This document shows, piece after piece, positions 46,883-49,081 of a DNA stretch of 49,081 bases. Source of the DNA: Propionibacterium sp. (GTDB lineage: Bacteria; Actinomycetota; Actinomycetes; Propionibacteriales; Propionibacteriaceae). The stretch lies in NCBI GenBank assembly GCA_012517965.1, contig JAAYTZ010000040.1:1-49081 (forward strand), in the 5' to 3' direction. The position numbers and the translations under genes were made by a program. The notes under the pieces are model-generated. The model was given only the letters and a program-made list of their open reading frames with translations. It had not been told where the DNA came from and did no database searches. Position 1 is the stretch's first letter. Each line of letters opens with the position of its first letter.

Positions 46883-47692
46883 GTGAAGAGGCTGGTCAGC
46901 ATCGCCCTGTACGACCCAGACGGCCGGGTGGCGCCGTTCGTCCGCCGGACCATCGAGGAGCTCGCGACGCCCGGCACCACGCTGGTCGCGACGGCCACCC
47001 ACCCGCTGCAGCCCGAGGACGCGGCCTGGGTCCGGGCGCGCGGCGACCTGGTCGAACGCGAGAACGTCGGCCTGGACATGGTCGGGCACCGCCTGGCGCT
47101 GGACGCCCACCCGCCGGCCGGCTTCGACGAGGTCGTCATCACCAACGACACCTTCGCCCTGCTGCAGCCCCTCGCCCGTATCGAGGACCGCGTCGACCCG
47201 TCCGCCGATTTCTGGGGCATCACGGGCAGCCGCGAGCGCGCCCCGCACGTGCAGAGCTTCTTCGTCTGCTTCCGGTCGCCGATTCCCGCCACCGCCGTCT
47301 TCGCCGAGCACTGGCGCCGGGTCGCCCCGGCGGGCCGCAAGCAGACCATCGTCGCCAACGAGATCGGCCTGACCCGCACCCTGGTCCAGGCCGGGTTCCG
47401 GTTCGACGTCGCCTACCACCCGACCGTCGCCGACGGCGTCCGGGCGCAACTGCGCAGCCTGCGGCACCCGCTCGCGGGCCCCTGGGGGGTCGTGGGGTGT
47501 TGGAACCCCTACATGGCCCTCGCGGACGCCGCCCTGGACGCCCGCCTGCCCGTGATCAAGATGTCGGCGCTGCGCTTCGACCCCTACCGGCTGGGCGCCG
47601 ACCGGCTGCTCGCCGAGCTCGAACGCCGCCACCCCGAACGGATGGCGGGTGTCCGCGACTACCTGCGGCGGACGGCGCGCGCCTACGCCTGA
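46883..47692 (+). CDS. Rhamnan synthesis protein F-like glycosyltransferase (RgpF family)
   Basis: 269-residue protein with features of the RgpF domain: [22 protein letters not shown], the [14 protein letters not shown] core, [36 protein letters not shown] and the late [20 protein letters not shown]. RgpF proteins take part in rhamnose-containing surface polysaccharide synthesis, which agrees with neighbouring rfbA. No transmembrane helix. GTG at 46883. Convergent with the flippase, overlapping by ten bases. Confidence 0.8.
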   Translation: MKRLVSIALYDPDGRVAPFVRRTIEELATPGTTLVATATHPLQPEDAAWVRARGDLVERENVGLDMVGHRLALDAHPPAGFDEVVITNDTFALLQPLARIEDRVDPSADFWGITGSRERAPHVQSFFVCFRSPIPATAVFAEHWRRVAPAGRKQTIVANEIGLTRTLVQAGFRFDVAYHPTVADGVRAQLRSLRHPLAGPWGVVGCWNPYMALADAALDARLPVIKMSALRFDPYRLGADRLLAELERRHPERMAGVRDYLRRTARAYA

Positions 47693-48981
47693 TCGGCCGC
47701 GATCCGGGCCCGCACCGCCCGCTGCAGCAGCGCCCCCGACGCCCCGAAGGCCATGACGGACGCCGCGACGAACGCCGCCATCCCCCGGGCCTCGGGGGCA
47801 CCGGGGAGCAGCAGCGCCGCCACGGCCGCGACCACCGCGAGCAGCCAGGTGAGCACCACGAGCCGGTAGCGCTCCAGCGCGACGAACACCGCCGCCTGCA
47901 GCAGCGCCGCCGCGAGCAGGGCGCTGGTGGCCAGCACCCACGCGACGAGCGCCGGGGAGACGTCGGCGTACTTCTCGCCGAAGAAGACCCGCATCGCCCA
48001 GGGGCCGAGCAGCCAGCCGGCGGCGCCGAGCACCGCGGCCGCGGCGGCCGCGCCGGCGGCGAGCCGCCCCTGCAGGGCACCCAGCCGCGCGACCTTCCCG
48101 TCGTGCAGGGCCCGGACGGCGAGCGGCACCGCGAGGGCCTGGAGCGGCGACACGAGGACCAGCGGGATCCGCGACACCGTGACCACCCCGAACAGGTCGG
48201 CCAGCCCGGCCGGCGAGCCGATCACCGCGGTGACCAGCGTGGGGAACGCGGTGAGCACCAGCGACGACAGCCCGTTGGCCAGCGCCAGCGCGCCGACCCG
48301 GCCGCCCGCCGCCCGCCAGGGCTCGTGGCCCGCCCCCCAGTCGACCGAGCGGGCCAGCGCCGGGGCGAGCGGCAGCCAGCCGAAGCACCCCACCACGATG
48401 CAGGCGACGGCCAGCGGCAGCGACGGGGCCACGCCGCCGAAGAACAGCGCCCCGGCGAGCACGACCCGCAGGCCCGCCTCCGCGACGAGCACCGCCACGT
48501 ACCGCCCGGTCTGCCGCCCGCCCAGGAACACCCCGCGTGCCAGGAACTGCCCGGTGAACCCGGCCAGCGCCAAGAACGCCAGCAGCGTGATCGCCGCCGA
48601 CCCGCGCAGGGTCGCCTGCCCGATCGGCAGCACCGCCACCACGCCGAGGACCGCCACGCAGACCCCGAGCGCGATCGCGGCCAGTTGGGCGACCGAGCCG
48701 GGCGTGCGGCGTCCGGCCAGGACCGCGGCGGTCGCCTGGCGCGCGATCTCCTGCTCGATCGCCGAGATGACCGACCCGAACCCGAACACCAGCCCCCACA
48801 GGGTCAGGAAAGCGGCGTTGTCGTCGCGTCCGAGCCAGCGACCCATCAGTCCGAGCAGCACGAACCCCAGTCCGCTGGCACCGATGAGCGCGATCCCGAT
48901 CGCGCCCGCCTGCCCCGCCACCGACGCGGACGCCGCGGGTGCGGGCCCGTCCGGAGCGAGGGCGTCCGGCTCGGTGGTCAC
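47683..48981 (-). CDS. Polysaccharide flippase-like (MOP superfamily) membrane protein
   Basis: 432-residue protein with about 12 to 14 hydrophobic segments, starting after a short Ala/Pro-rich N-terminus. Segments such as GASGLGFVLLGLMGRWLGRDDNAAFLTLW and ISAIEQEIARQATAAVLAG match Wzx-like lipid-linked oligosaccharide transporters. Inferred to export a surface polysaccharide unit. The GTG at 48981 overlaps the stop of the next upstream gene (GTGA), so the two belong to one operon. Confidence 0.75.
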   Translation of the reverse strand: MTTEPDALAPDGPAPAASASVAGQAGAIGIALIGASGLGFVLLGLMGRWLGRDDNAAFLTLWGLVFGFGSVISAIEQEIARQATAAVLAGRRTPGSVAQLAAIALGVCVAVLGVVAVLPIGQATLRGSAAITLLAFLALAGFTGQFLARGVFLGGRQTGRYVAVLVAEAGLRVVLAGALFFGGVAPSLPLAVACIVVGCFGWLPLAPALARSVDWGAGHEPWRAAGGRVGALALANGLSSLVLTAFPTLVTAVIGSPAGLADLFGVVTVSRIPLVLVSPLQALAVPLAVRALHDGKVARLGALQGRLAAGAAAAAAVLGAAGWLLGPWAMRVFFGEKYADVSPALVAWVLATSALLAAALLQAAVFVALERYRLVVLTWLLAVVAAVAALLLPGAPEARGMAAFVAASVMAFGASGALLQRAVRARIAADQA

Positions 48982-49081
48982 CGCCGCAGGGCCATCGCCA
49001 GGCCGCGCAGGAAGCCGGCCCCGAACACCGCCGCGAACGGCGGCAGCAGGGCGGCCACCGCGGCGCTCTCGCGGGGCGTCC
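48978..49081 (-). CDS. C-terminal end of an unidentified gene of the polysaccharide operon
   Basis: The last 34 codons of a frame that extends beyond the window; the encoded tail ends FLRGLAMALRR followed by TGA at 48980-48978. The stop overlaps the flippase GTG by four bases, which argues that the gene is real. A glycosyltransferase would fit the context, but the visible sequence is too short to tell. Confidence 0.55.
   Translation of the reverse strand, partial: TPRESAAVAALLPPFAAVFGAGFLRGLAMALRR

Overview
The window is a very GC-rich chromosome segment from an actinobacterium. Mycothiol genes (mycothione reductase, MshD), a 33-residue bS22-type ribosomal protein, ResB/CcsB-type cytochrome c maturation and the GlnR-MshD neighbourhood all point to Actinomycetota. 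Overall gene style suggests Propionibacteriales/Propionibacteriaceae, but that finer placement is inference. I see no tRNA, rRNA, CRISPR array, prophage or insertion sequence. Genes are tightly packed; the longest stretch without a firm gene is about 310 bases (41109-41420).

Layout. 1-6.4 kb: the 5' part of mutY, radA, an orphan LysR-type effector domain, a VOC protein, a CPBP protease, and the asd-proC pair. 6.4-9.5 kb: two sodium-coupled transporters on the minus strand. 9.8-15.8 kb: bS22, a glutaredoxin, a histidine phosphatase, the TlpA-CcdA-ResB-CcsB cytochrome c maturation operon and a peptidoglycan amidase. 15.8-20.1 kb: a deaminase, a polysaccharide deacetylase, mycothione reductase, a DUF2510 protein and an NTF2-like protein. 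20.2-29.6 kb, all on the minus strand: a phosphate and redox block of pstSCAB (with a PHO box), mutT1, ppk1, mshD, a GlnR-like regulator and dtd.

29.8-38.8 kb: a nearly complete catechol meta-cleavage pathway of the dehydrogenase (4-oxalocrotonate) branch. One operon encodes a XylT-like ferredoxin, catechol 2,3-dioxygenase and a GlcG/HbpS protein. A second encodes 2-oxopent-4-enoate hydratase, acetaldehyde dehydrogenase, 4-hydroxy-2-oxovalerate aldolase, 4-oxalocrotonate decarboxylase, tautomerase and 2-hydroxymuconic semialdehyde dehydrogenase. Two divergent IclR regulators sit between them. Both operons are preceded by the same 19-bp element, TGTTC-N9-GAACA, which I propose is the shared operator. 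Together the enzymes would turn catechol into pyruvate and acetyl-CoA. No hydrolase branch and no catechol-forming oxygenase is present.

38.9-49.1 kb: a sortase-like lipoprotein, YgfZ, a nitrobindin-fold protein that appears to lack its heme histidine, a small operator-controlled locus (41.2-41.6 kb) with two tiny ORFs, typA, a LacI/MFS divergent pair with clear operators, and the edge of a cell-surface polysaccharide cluster (rfbA, an RgpF-like protein, a flippase and the tail of one more gene).

The most interesting signals are the paired operators of the meta-cleavage operons, the GlcG protein co-transcribed with the dioxygenase, the 41.2 kb palindromic promoter feeding an unknown 50-residue ORF, the nitrobindin-like protein with Tyr in place of the heme ligand, and a strongly over-used GGACGCC heptamer that also builds several terminators.
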